From assembly GCA_964471665.1 (NCBI GenBank), contig CAYYHG010000057.1:1-16304 (forward strand): DNA of 16,304 bases, given 5' to 3'. Shown here piece after piece: positions 6,654-13,571 of this stretch (positions are counted from its first letter, which is position 1; every line of letters starts with the position of its first letter). The stretch is from SW-9-67-25 sp964471665. Its GTDB lineage: Archaea > Halobacteriota > Halobacteria > Halobacteriales > Haloarculaceae. The notes under the pieces were generated by a model. The model was not told the origin of the DNA. It searched no databases and saw only the letters and a list, made by a program, of their open reading frames with translations. The translations under genes were made by a program, and so were the position numbers.

Positions 6654-7937
6654 CTACCGGTGGAAGTCGACTGTCCTCGGTTCGTCCGCCCGCAACACCG
6701 TCGTCTCGCCCGGGTCGGTCCGCGCGATGGGCTCGCCATCCCGGAGAACGAGCGTCCGTGGAGCACGCGTCCGGAGCGCGTCGAACGGCGTCGGGCTGTC
6801 GAAGACCACGAGCGAGCCCTCGTTGCCCTCTGCGAGGCCGTAGCCCGTTGCGCCGAAGACCTCTGCGTTTGCCCCGGTCAGCATCTCCCACAGCGCCGGA
6901 ACGTCGCCGCGGCCTGCCATGTGAGCGTAGTGGACGAGAATGAACGCTGCGTCCAGCGGGTCCGCGACGCCGTAGTGGTACCAGGGGTCCATCACCGAGT
7001 CGTGGCCGACGCCGACGGTCACACCGGCTGCCCGGAGCTGGTCGATCCGCGTGTGACCCCGCCGCCGCGGGTAGTCGTCGTGGGACCCCTGGAGAACGGA
7101 GTTGTCGGGCGGGTTCGTGACGACACTCACGCCGCTGTCGGCCAGTAGCGAAACGAGCTTGTCGGCGTAGGCGTTGGTGTACGAGTGCATCGCGGTCGCG
7201 TGGCTCGCAGTGGTCCGGTCGCCGACGTCCCGTTTCAGGGCCTCGCTCGCGAGGACCTCGGTGAACCGCGACCCGGGGTCGTCCGTCTCGTCGATGTGCA
7301 GGTCGAGGGGTCTGTCGTGGCGCTCGGCGACGTCGCAGGCCAGTTCGACGCTCTTGACGCCGTCCTCGCGGGTGTGCTCGTTGTGGGGAATCGCGCCGAC
7401 GACGTCGGTTCCCATCCCGACCGCCTCGCGGAACAGGTCCTCGTGGGCGTCGCCGGTGAACAGTCCGTCCTGCGGGAATGCGACGACCTGGAGGTCGACG
7501 AGGTCCGAGACGCGGTCGCGCACCTCCAGCAGGGCCTCCACGGTCGTCAGCGTCGTCTCCGTCGTGTCGGCGTGTGTGCGGACGCGCGTGACGCCGTGGG
7601 CCGCGTACCACTCGACGGTTCGCGTTGCACGGTCGACGATGTCTTCGGCCGCGATGTCGTCCTTGTAGTCGGCCCAGATGTCGATCCCTGCTGCGAGGGT
7701 GCCCGGGTCGTTCCAGCGGGGGTCGCCCGCTGTCCCCGTCGCGTCCAGGTGCAGGTGCGGTTCGATCAAGGGCGGGGTCACGAGCCGGCCCGAGGCGTCG
7801 TAGCGTCGGTCGGCCGGGAACGCGTCGGGGTCGCCCTCGCCGGCCGGGACGAGCCTGTCCACGGTACCGTCCCGCACCTCGATATCGACCGCCTCGCCCG
7901 AGAGCGTCCGTCCGTCGCTGACGATGTACTCGCTCAT
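6654..7937 (-). CDS. codA: CodA-type cytosine deaminase; Ser314 predicts 5-methylcytosine activity
   Basis: This 427-residue amidohydrolase aligns almost without gaps to E. coli CodA, to its last residues (here TVDFHR). Metal and catalytic positions carry the same numbers: His61 and His63 (EPHLHLDATGTAG), His214, Glu217 (LHIDE), His246 (TASHATAMHSY) and Asp313 (GVGHDSVMDPW). Gln156 (AFPQDG) and Trp319 are also kept. CodA converts cytosine to uracil plus ammonia. The exception is residue 314: Asp in E. coli, Ser here (codon 6996-6998, TCG). Published work on CodA homologs found that enzymes lacking this discriminating Asp deaminate 5-methylcytosine to thymine. I start at ATG 7937, which gives family length and a TATA-like box about 27 bases upstream; the frame stays open further but without similarity. 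It is divergent from codB rather than co-transcribed with it as in E. coli. Confidence 0.95.
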   Translation of the reverse strand: MSEYIVSDGRTLSGEAVDIEVRDGTVDRLVPAGEGDPDAFPADRRYDASGRLVTPPLIEPHLHLDATGTAGDPRWNDPGTLAAGIDIWADYKDDIAAEDIVDRATRTVEWYAAHGVTRVRTHADTTETTLTTVEALLEVRDRVSDLVDLQVVAFPQDGLFTGDAHEDLFREAVGMGTDVVGAIPHNEHTREDGVKSVELACDVAERHDRPLDLHIDETDDPGSRFTEVLASEALKRDVGDRTTASHATAMHSYTNAYADKLVSLLADSGVSVVTNPPDNSVLQGSHDDYPRRRGHTRIDQLRAAGVTVGVGHDSVMDPWYHYGVADPLDAAFILVHYAHMAGRGDVPALWEMLTGANAEVFGATGYGLAEGNEGSLVVFDSPTPFDALRTRAPRTLVLRDGEPIARTDPGETTVLRADEPRTVDFHR

Positions 7938-7960
7938 AGGTGGTGTGGGCTCATGAACGA

Positions 7961-7967
7961 CAAATAG
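7961..7967 (-). promoter_or_regulatory. TATA-like element of codA
   Basis: CTATTTG on the minus strand is centred about 27 bases before the codA ATG at 7937, the spacing expected for a leaderless mRNA. It is the only A/T-rich island close to this start. Confidence 0.45.
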
Positions 7968-8040
7968 CTGTCGGCGGGCCGGTGCTCGTACTGTCGGCTC
8001 CGAGCGCGCGAGCACTGTCGATAGTGATTGCTGTAAGCCA

Positions 8041-8082
8041 TTACCGGATTGACCGCAGGACGTGACGCGGTCAAAACGGTAA
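8041..8082. promoter_or_regulatory. 42-base inverted repeat in the codA-codB divergent promoter region
   Basis: The left arm TTACCGGATTGACCGC (8041-8056) and the reverse complement of the right arm GCGGTCAAAACGGTAA (8067-8082) agree at 14 of 16 bases, with a 10-base spacer. The inner eight bases, TTGACCGC/GCGGTCAA, and the outer six, TTACCG/CGGTAA, are perfect. It sits about 40 bases before the codB TATA box and about 75 bases behind the codA one, a good place for a regulator acting on both. The regulator is unknown; the nearby IclR protein is one candidate. Confidence 0.6.
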
Positions 8083-8102
8083 ATCGTTGGTGTCGTTCGC
8101 AA

Positions 8103-8117
8103 CATTGGTGCACAATG
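8103..8117. promoter_or_regulatory. 15-base palindrome directly upstream of the codB TATA box
   Basis: CATTG (8103-8107) and CAATG (8113-8117) are inverted around the five-base spacer GTGCA. The element ends five bases before the TATA-like TTTTAA of codB, at the position where the TFB-recognition element and activator or repressor sites of archaeal promoters lie. It is a candidate operator separate from the larger dyad at 8041-8082. Confidence 0.42.
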
Positions 8118-8122
8118 CTGAC

Positions 8123-8128
8123 TTTTAA
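8123..8128 (+). promoter_or_regulatory. TATA box of codB
   Basis: TTTTAA within GACTTTTAAGTC is centred about 29 bases before the codB ATG at 8155, so the transcript would begin within a few bases of the start codon. Confidence 0.55.
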
Positions 8129-8154
8129 GTCGAGACACTGCGGGTGTAGTGAGC

Positions 8155-9546
8155 ATGGCGTCGAAAGAACAGTCACTCTGGCGACGATTCACGTTCGGAG
8201 ACGAGAACCTCCCCGATCCAGACTACCCGATCGACCACGTGCCGGGAGACGAACGGAAGGGACTGGCGAGCATCTCGGCTGTGTTACTCGGGTTCGTGTT
8301 CTTTGCCGGGACGCTGTGGGCCGGGGCCGACGTCGGCGCCGCGATGGGTTTCGGGCCGATGCTGGCCGCGATGGGCGTCGGGTACGCCATCCTCGGCGTC
8401 TACGTGGCGGCACTGTGTGGCATCGCCGCGAAAGCGGGGCTCACGACGGTGTTGCTCTCGCGGTACAGTTTCGGATCCTGGGGGGCGAAGTTCGCCGACC
8501 TCCTCCTGGGCGGAACACAGGTCGGCTGGTTCGGCGTGACGATTCCGCTGATCGCCGTTCCGACGGCGAAGTTCTTCGGGGTCAACACGCCGACGTTCAC
8601 CACCGCGCTCATTCTCGTGTGGGGGCTGTTGCACCTCGCGACGGCCTACTTCGGCTACGAGGGCATGGAACGCCTGTCGTTCGTGGCGGTGCCGGTTCTC
8701 GTGGTGGTGGGCCTCCTCTCGATTGTCATCGCGGTCGGCGAGGTCGGCGGTGTGTCCGGCCTCTTCGCGAGCACGGGCACCGGTGGGATGGGCTTCGCCG
8801 CGGCGGTCACTATCGTGGTCGGCACGTTCATCAGCGGCGGCACGCAGGCACCCAACTGGGCGCGGTTCGCCGCCGACACCCGCGTCGGGTTCTGGGCGGG
8901 GCTGATCGCCTTCCTCGTCGGGAACGGCTTTCTGTTCGTCTCGGGGGCCGTCGGCGGATCAGTCTACGACGTGACGCCCGCGGGCGACCTCTACGAGGTG
9001 CTGGCCGCACAGGGGCTGGCGGCAGTCGGCCTGATTGCGCTGATTCTCAACATCTGGACCACCAACGACAACGCCGCCTACGCGTTCGGCGTGGCCGGGA
9101 GCGAGGCCTTCAGCTTCGACCGCAAGCGGCCGTTCATCCTCGGGGGCGGGGCCATCGGGATCGTCCTCGCGCTCGTCGGCGCCGACAGCCTCCTGCTCCC
9201 GTGGCTGTCGACCCTCGGCCAGTACATCCCCCCACTCGGTGGGGTCATCATCGCCGACTTCCTGCTGTGCTGGCGGATGGACGTTCCGCGCATGGAGGAC
9301 GTCGAGTTCACAGGCGTGCGCTGGATCGCTGTTCTGGCCTACGTTGTCGGCGCTGTGGTCGCTATCTTCACCGCAGGCCAGTTCGTTCCCGGCGTCGCTG
9401 CCCCGCAGGTGCTGCCGGGGCCCGCCGGTGCGGCCCTGAATGGGCTGATCGCCGCCTTTGTCGTCCAGACGGTCGCCTACTACGGCCTCGAGGAGCAGGG
9501 ACTGTTCCCGGGCCACGACGTCGAGAGCGGCGCCGAGCACCTGTAG
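8155..9546 (+). CDS. codB: CodB-type cytosine permease (NCS1 family)
   Basis: This 463-residue polytopic membrane protein matches E. coli CodB in several blocks: LLLGGTQVGWFGV near residue 115, TFISGGTQAPNWARF near 225, NIWTTNDNAAYAFG near 300 and IPPLGGVIIADFL near 360. These lie in the helices that form the cytosine and sodium sites of NCS1 carriers, which have 12 helices. The N-terminal ~38 residues (FGDENLPDPDYPIDHVPGDERKG) form a longer acidic cytoplasmic tail than in E. coli. I chose ATG 8155 because it fits the TATA box at 8123-8128; a GTG at 8149 is an in-frame alternative. It is transcribed away from codA and probably brings in the substrate for that enzyme. If CodA acts on 5-methylcytosine, CodB may carry that base too, which is untested inference. 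Confidence 0.94.
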   Translation: MASKEQSLWRRFTFGDENLPDPDYPIDHVPGDERKGLASISAVLLGFVFFAGTLWAGADVGAAMGFGPMLAAMGVGYAILGVYVAALCGIAAKAGLTTVLLSRYSFGSWGAKFADLLLGGTQVGWFGVTIPLIAVPTAKFFGVNTPTFTTALILVWGLLHLATAYFGYEGMERLSFVAVPVLVVVGLLSIVIAVGEVGGVSGLFASTGTGGMGFAAAVTIVVGTFISGGTQAPNWARFAADTRVGFWAGLIAFLVGNGFLFVSGAVGGSVYDVTPAGDLYEVLAAQGLAAVGLIALILNIWTTNDNAAYAFGVAGSEAFSFDRKRPFILGGGAIGIVLALVGADSLLLPWLSTLGQYIPPLGGVIIADFLLCWRMDVPRMEDVEFTGVRWIAVLAYVVGAVVAIFTAGQFVPGVAAPQVLPGPAGAALNGLIAAFVVQTVAYYGLEEQGLFPGHDVESGAEHL

Positions 9547-9587
9547 GCTGTGGGTCCTCCGTGGCGGTTCCGGCACGGCGACGAAAC

Positions 9588-9595
9588 TTATTTTA
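9588..9595 (+). promoter_or_regulatory. TATA box of the CocE/NonD hydrolase gene
   Basis: TTATTTTA is centred about 26 bases before the ATG at 9618, exactly the spacing of a leaderless archaeal promoter. It shows that this gene need not depend on read-through from codB. Confidence 0.6.
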
Positions 9596-9617
9596 CGCTG
9601 TTGGCGCTCGGTGGGAT

Positions 9618-11540
9618 ATGGTCTCCAAACCCGAGTACGGCGTCCGCGCAGACCTGGGCGTCCGGGTCGAGACGCGGGACGGAACGGAACTCGCGACCGA
9701 CGTCTACCGGCCGGCCGACCCCGAGACCGGCGAACCGCTCGCGGAACCGCGACCGGCGCTGCTGGACCGGACCCCCTACGACCGGACCGGCGGCCGGTTG
9801 CGCCACGGCGAGTGGTACGCCTCCAGAGGCTACGTCGTCGCTATCCAGGACGTCAGGGGCCGGTTCGACAGCGACGGCGACTTCTACATCCACGTCGACG
9901 AGGCCGAGGACGGGGCAGACACCGTCGAGTGGCTCGCGAGCCGCGAGTACTGCGACGGCCAGGTGGCGACACTGGGCACCTCCTACGGCGCCTGGGTGCA
10001 GAACGCGCTGGCGACACAGGACCCGAACGGACTTGCCGGGATGTTCGTCAACATGGGCGCGGCCAACGGCCGGGAGAAGACCTTCCGGCACAACGGCGCC
10101 TTCGAGTTGCGCTGGCTCTGCTGGGCGCTGACCCTCGGGGCTGGTTTCGCCCACGAGTCACTCGCCGACCCCGACGTCCAGCAGCGGTTCGCCGACGTCG
10201 ACGTCCGCGAGGTCCTGCAGGACGGCCCGATCGAGCGCGGCGAGACCCCCCTCGCTGAACTCCCCGGCTACGAGGAGTGGGTCTTCGATATCATGGAGAC
10301 CGGCAGCGCCAGCGACGACCTCTGGCGGAGTCCGGGCGTCAACTTCGAGCGGTACTACGACGACTCCGCGGACGTGCCCACCGTCTACTCCGGCGGGTGG
10401 TACGACTCCTACACCGGCGCGACCTGTGACAACTTCGTCGGCCTCGCCGACCGGACCGACGCGGACCACTACCTCCTGCTCGGTCCGTGGACACACCTGG
10501 CTCGGTTGCCGGGCGGCCACGACCACAGCGAGGCGCTGCTCTTTCCGCCCCTGACCTGGGAACACCCCACCGCCGGCGACGTCGCCTTCGGGGAGGCGGC
10601 AATCAGAGAGTACCGCGAGACCCGGCTGCGGTTTTTCGACCACTACCTGCGCGGCGGCGACGGGTGGGCCGACCAGCCACGCGTCGAGTACTTTCTGATG
10701 GGGACCGGCGACGGTCACCGCACCGGGGACGGCCGTCTGTTCCACGGCGGCGAGTGGCACAGCGCAGCCGAGTGGCCGCCTGCGGAAACGGAGATGACGC
10801 GGTTTTACACCCACGGGGACGGCACGCTCTCGACTGAGCGGCCACAGGGGAGCGCGTCGACGACGTTCGCGTTCGACCCCGAGGACCCGGTGCCGACCAT
10901 CGGGGGCAACACGTCGTCGTACCTGACCTACGAACCCCGCGAGGAGTCCGTCCGGGCCTATCCACTGGGCGACCGCAACATCGTCGACTTCGCGGGTCGG
11001 GGCGGGTACGACCAGCGGACCGACGAGGGAACGTTCGGCGCGTCCCCGCCGTACGGCCCCCTGGCCGACCGCGAGGACGTCCTCGTCTTCCGCACGCCGC
11101 CCCTCTCCGAACCCGTCGACATCGCCGGCCCGATCCGCGTCCGCGTCTACACCTCGACGGACGGCCCGGACACCGACGTCACCGCGAAACTGATCGACGA
11201 GTACCCGGACAGCGAGAGCTACCCCGAGGGGTACGCGCTGAACCTCTCGGATTCGATCTGCCGCGGCCGGTACCGCGGGTACAGGGACGAGCCCGACCTC
11301 CTGGAACCCGGTGACGTCTACGAGTTCTACGCGGAGCCCTACGACACCGCCAACCGGTTCGAGGCTGGCCACCGGATCCGCCTCGACATCTCCTCGTCGA
11401 ACTGGCCGCGGTTCGACGTCAACCACAACACCGGCGGGCCACTCTACGGCGGCGACGAGACGCGGGTGGCCGAGAACACGGTCTATCACGGCGGGGAGTC
11501 CCCGACCCACGTCGAACTACCAGTTCTGTCGACCGATTAG
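9618..11540 (+). CDS. CocE/NonD-family serine hydrolase (S15 X-Pro dipeptidyl-peptidase-like)
   Basis: This 640-residue protein has the two-part layout of CocE/NonD enzymes: an alpha/beta-hydrolase with a cap, then a C-terminal jelly-roll. The N-terminal GVRVETRDGTELATDVYRP and QDVRGRFDSDG blocks are typical. Ser122 in GTSYGAW is the nucleophile; Asp263 in SGGWYDSYTG and His293 in GPWTHL complete the triad. The C-terminal GHRIRLDISSSNWPRFDVN segment is the jelly-roll signature. Known members cleave esters (cocaine esterase), amides, beta-lactam side chains or X-Pro peptides, so the substrate cannot be named. No signal peptide is seen, so it is probably cytoplasmic. It lies 71 bases after codB on the same strand but has its own strong TATA-like box. 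A link to nucleobase use is not shown. Confidence 0.92.
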   Translation: MVSKPEYGVRADLGVRVETRDGTELATDVYRPADPETGEPLAEPRPALLDRTPYDRTGGRLRHGEWYASRGYVVAIQDVRGRFDSDGDFYIHVDEAEDGADTVEWLASREYCDGQVATLGTSYGAWVQNALATQDPNGLAGMFVNMGAANGREKTFRHNGAFELRWLCWALTLGAGFAHESLADPDVQQRFADVDVREVLQDGPIERGETPLAELPGYEEWVFDIMETGSASDDLWRSPGVNFERYYDDSADVPTVYSGGWYDSYTGATCDNFVGLADRTDADHYLLLGPWTHLARLPGGHDHSEALLFPPLTWEHPTAGDVAFGEAAIREYRETRLRFFDHYLRGGDGWADQPRVEYFLMGTGDGHRTGDGRLFHGGEWHSAAEWPPAETEMTRFYTHGDGTLSTERPQGSASTTFAFDPEDPVPTIGGNTSSYLTYEPREESVRAYPLGDRNIVDFAGRGGYDQRTDEGTFGASPPYGPLADREDVLVFRTPPLSEPVDIAGPIRVRVYTSTDGPDTDVTAKLIDEYPDSESYPEGYALNLSDSICRGRYRGYRDEPDLLEPGDVYEFYAEPYDTANRFEAGHRIRLDISSSNWPRFDVNHNTGGPLYGGDETRVAENTVYHGGESPTHVELPVLSTD

Positions 11541-11565
11541 CCCACGAATATTTCAAGTGGAAAAG

Positions 11566-11572
11566 CTTATGC
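11566..11572 (+). promoter_or_regulatory. TATA-like element of the 116-residue gene
   Basis: CTTATGC within the A/T-rich stretch GGAAAAGCTTATGC is centred about 28 bases before the ATG at 11597, matching a leaderless promoter. Confidence 0.42.
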
Positions 11573-11596
11573 ACACAACGGTTTTTAGTTGTGGTG

Positions 11597-11947
11597 ATGC
11601 GATACGAGACACTCCTCGAACGGACGGTCGACGAGTGGGAGGACGGGTACGGTGTCGTGCAGATCGTCAGCCCGGAGTCCTCCGAGGAGAACGAACTCCG
11701 GTTCTGTTACTACAAGAACGGTGACTTCGTCAACCGGCCGCTGACGGTCGCGCCCGGCGCCGACGTGGCCGAGCGGACCGGCGAGGTGGTGACGACGATG
11801 GCCAGTCTCGCGCGGACGTTCACGCCCGAGGAAATCGAGGCGCTGGTCGAGGAACTCGGCGAGGAGAAGGTCCTCGAGCTGTCCGTCCTGATCGAGGAAC
11901 TGGGGAAGAGTCGCCTCGCGGAGATTCTCGAGGCAACCGCCGACTGA
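11597..11947 (+). CDS. Conserved-looking acidic protein of unknown function, 116 residues
   Basis: I do not recognise the family. The N-terminal half (residues 1-52) reads as mixed strands with a recurring aromatic pattern (YETLLERTVDEWEDGYGVVQIV, ENELRFCYYKNGDFVNRPLT). The C-terminal half (about 75-113) is strongly helical and acidic (TPEEIEALVEELGEEKVLELSVLIEELGKSRLAEIL) and could form a helical bundle or dimer. No membrane segment or signal peptide is present. The start is a choice among GTG 11591, GTG 11594 and ATG 11597. The ATG fits the TATA spacing and avoids a Met-Val-Met leader. It stands alone between the CocE-like gene and the TRAM gene, on the same strand as both. The strong acidic bias and a promoter-like element support it as a real haloarchaeal gene. 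Confidence 0.78.
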   Translation: MRYETLLERTVDEWEDGYGVVQIVSPESSEENELRFCYYKNGDFVNRPLTVAPGADVAERTGEVVTTMASLARTFTPEEIEALVEELGEEKVLELSVLIEELGKSRLAEILEATAD

Positions 11948-12002
11948 TATTACTCACGGGCTTATGACCGGCAGTACGACGCGGGTGTGGCCCAGACCAC
12001 AA

Positions 12003-12010
12003 GTATTTTG
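12003..12010 (+). promoter_or_regulatory. TATA-like element of the TRAM gene
   Basis: GTATTTTG lies about 43 bases before the GTG start at 12049. With the usual spacing, transcription would begin near 12032, leaving a short leader that includes the Shine-Dalgarno site at 12034-12038. Confidence 0.45.
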
Positions 12011-12033
12011 AGATGGGGTACTTTTGTGCCGGT

Positions 12034-12038
12034 GGAGG
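12034..12038 (+). promoter_or_regulatory. Shine-Dalgarno site deciding the GTG start of the TRAM gene
   Basis: GGAGG lies 10 bases before GTG 12049 and is the only such site here. It favours the GTG over the in-frame ATG at 12013, which would lie upstream of the predicted transcription start. Confidence 0.5.
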
Positions 12039-12048
12039 AACGCTGACT

Positions 12049-12447
12049 GTGGAAATCTCGAATAAACTACTGTGTCTGTTCAGTGCTGAGGTCACACAAG
12101 ACGGGGATCGGCACGTGATCGAGGTGCCGAAACGTGAGATCGAAACCGGGTCCGTCGATCCATCCGGGATCTACCGCGTTGCGCTCATCCGGGCCGAGGA
12201 AACCGGTGGCGACACCGGGGAGACCGCCACGGAACCATCCGACGAGCCCCAGCCACCGGTCGAACCGGGAGAGATCCGCTACGTCGAGATCGAGGACATC
12301 GGCAAGCAGGGCGACGGCATCGCACGCGTCGAACGCGGGTACGTCATCATCGTCCCGGACGCCGAGATCGGCGAACGGGTCAAAGTCGAGATCACCGAAG
12401 TGAAATCGAACTTCGCCGTCGGTCAGATCATCGACGAGGACGTGTAG
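12049..12447 (+). CDS. TRAM-domain RNA-binding protein
   Basis: The 132-residue product begins MEISNKLLCLFSAEV, the typical opening of small haloarchaeal TRAM proteins. It has a C-terminal TRAM domain at about 74-131: GEIRYVEIEDIGKQGDGIARV, GYVIIVPDAEIGERV and VEITEVKSNFAVGQII. TRAM is a beta-barrel OB-like RNA-binding module. Stand-alone archaeal TRAM proteins are described as RNA chaperones with cold-shock-like activity. A flexible acidic linker rich in Glu, Thr and Pro (about 51-72) separates the N-terminal segment from the domain. GTG 12049 is preferred on homology and the Shine-Dalgarno site; ATG 12013 would add 12 unrelated residues. No functional link to its neighbours is evident, so it is probably a housekeeping gene. 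Confidence 0.9.
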   Translation: MEISNKLLCLFSAEVTQDGDRHVIEVPKREIETGSVDPSGIYRVALIRAEETGGDTGETATEPSDEPQPPVEPGEIRYVEIEDIGKQGDGIARVERGYVIIVPDAEIGERVKVEITEVKSNFAVGQIIDEDV

Positions 12448-12562
12448 GCCTGTTTGGGGGCTGTACCACTCGCTTCTCTGTGACGGCCGCTCTGCCCCGC
12501 TGGATCCGCCGCTGGTCGCAAAACGGCGAGCCGTCGTGTGATTTACCGTCTGTACCAAACCG

Positions 12563-12569
12563 TCTATAC
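12563..12569 (+). promoter_or_regulatory. TATA box of the 82-residue gene
   Basis: TCTATAC is centred about 27 bases before the ATG at 12593, fitting a leaderless transcript. Confidence 0.5.
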
Positions 12570-12592
12570 GGACGCCGCCCGTTCGTGGGGAT

Positions 12593-12841
12593 ATGAGCAA
12601 AGCCGCCTCCACGGGGGTGGAGTCACCCACACTCAGTGAGAAACAGCGCCGCATCCTCGCGTACCTCCGCGAGAACGCCGACGAACAGACCTACTTCAAG
12701 TCGCGGCTCATCGGCGAGGAACTGGATCTCTCGCCGAAGGAAGTCGGGACGAACATGAGTGCCATCCAGGAGGGCGAGTTCGACCTCGAGGTCGAGAAGT
12801 GGGGCTACTCCTCGAGTACGACCTGGATGGTCACCAGCTAG
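12593..12841 (+). CDS. Small haloarchaeal helix-turn-helix-like protein, 82 residues
   Basis: After a short disordered head, residues 14-65 read as a compact winged-helix-like unit. LSEKQRRILAYLRENADEQ is the first helix, YFKSRLIGEELDLSPKEVGTNM looks like a helix-turn-helix, and FDLEVEKWGYSSSTTWMVT forms the hairpin. I recall very similar small proteins across haloarchaea, with no known function. DNA binding is inferred from the fold-like pattern only. It has its own TATA box and a leaderless start. It converges on the phoU gene to its right, and its TAG stop shares three bases with the TAG stop of that gene. Confidence 0.83.
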   Translation: MSKAASTGVESPTLSEKQRRILAYLRENADEQTYFKSRLIGEELDLSPKEVGTNMSAIQEGEFDLEVEKWGYSSSTTWMVTS

Positions 12842-13512
12842 TACAGCAGGCCGTCGTCGTTTTCGACCATGTAGAGGGTGCGTGCGGCGATGTTGACAGC
12901 GTGGTCGCCGACGCGTTCGAGGTCGCGGATCGTGAGCAGCAGGCGGTGGACGTCTCCCATGAGCCGCTGGATCTCGGACTCGGAGTCGACGTTCTCGCGC
13001 TCGATGAGGTCGCGTGCGACCGCCTCGGAGGCACGTTCACACATCGCGTCGATCTCGTCGTCGCGGTCGGCGATGGCGTAACACGCCACGGCGTCCTCGT
13101 CGGCGTAGGCGTCCATCGCGTCCTCGATCATCTCGACCGTGGCCAGCCCGATCTCCTGGGCGTCGACGTCGGGGAACACGTCCCGCTGGGCTTCCAGCGT
13201 GTAGTCGCCGAGGTTGGTAGCCAGGTCGCCGACCCGTTCGAGGTCGGTGATGATCTTGAACGAGGCGGCGATAAAGCGCAGGTCGCCCGCGACTGGCTGC
13301 TGGAGGGCCAGCAGGTCCACACAGTCGCTCTCGAGGTCGAGGTACATCTGGTTTATCTCGTGGTCTCCCTCGATGACTTCCCACGCCAGTGTCTCGTCTT
13401 TCCGCTCGAGCGCGTCCAGTCCCATCCGCAACCGTTCGAGGACGACCTCGCTCATGTAGAGGACGTCCTCGCGCAACTGCGCTAGCTTTTCCTGGAACCC
13501 CTCGCGTGGCAT
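12838..13512 (-). CDS. phoU: Phosphate-signalling protein PhoU, second (distal) paralog
   Basis: This 224-residue protein has two PhoU helical repeats. Each carries the metal-cluster motif: TDLERVGDLATN (89-100) and RDLERVGDHAVN (196-207). PhoU damps the Pst phosphate transporter and, in bacteria, the PhoR kinase. Archaea lack a clear PhoR, so here it probably acts on the transporter or on transcription. The second in-tandem PhoU gene lies just upstream, and pstB is the first gene of this strand block. I start at ATG 13512 (MPREGFQ), which aligns with the paralog start MPRDSFQ. An in-frame ATG at 13539 (MPRDGTPIP) begins with the same MPR text and is a real alternative. The last bases overlap the convergent 82-residue gene. 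Confidence 0.93.
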   Translation of the reverse strand: MPREGFQEKLAQLREDVLYMSEVVLERLRMGLDALERKDETLAWEVIEGDHEINQMYLDLESDCVDLLALQQPVAGDLRFIAASFKIITDLERVGDLATNLGDYTLEAQRDVFPDVDAQEIGLATVEMIEDAMDAYADEDAVACYAIADRDDEIDAMCERASEAVARDLIERENVDSESEIQRLMGDVHRLLLTIRDLERVGDHAVNIAARTLYMVENDDGLLY

Positions 13513-13571
13513 GGGTATTGGTGTGCCGTCACGTGGCATGAATGTTGCGTTTACACGGACCACAGTCCGGC

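Noticed and set aside
8049..9617. Upstream extension of the CocE/NonD reading frame through codB
   Set aside because: The frame happens to be open, but this part is a basic shadow of codB. The family N-terminus begins at 9618 with a TATA box at the right distance.
10158..11510. Minus-strand open frame of 450 residues opposite the CocE/NonD gene
   Set aside because: No motif, and it is antisense to a gene with a full catalytic triad.
12448..12592. Search for a gene or RNA in the 145-base gap after the TRAM gene
   Set aside because: Apart from the TATA box of the next gene, no open frame, hairpin with T-run or conserved RNA pattern was seen.
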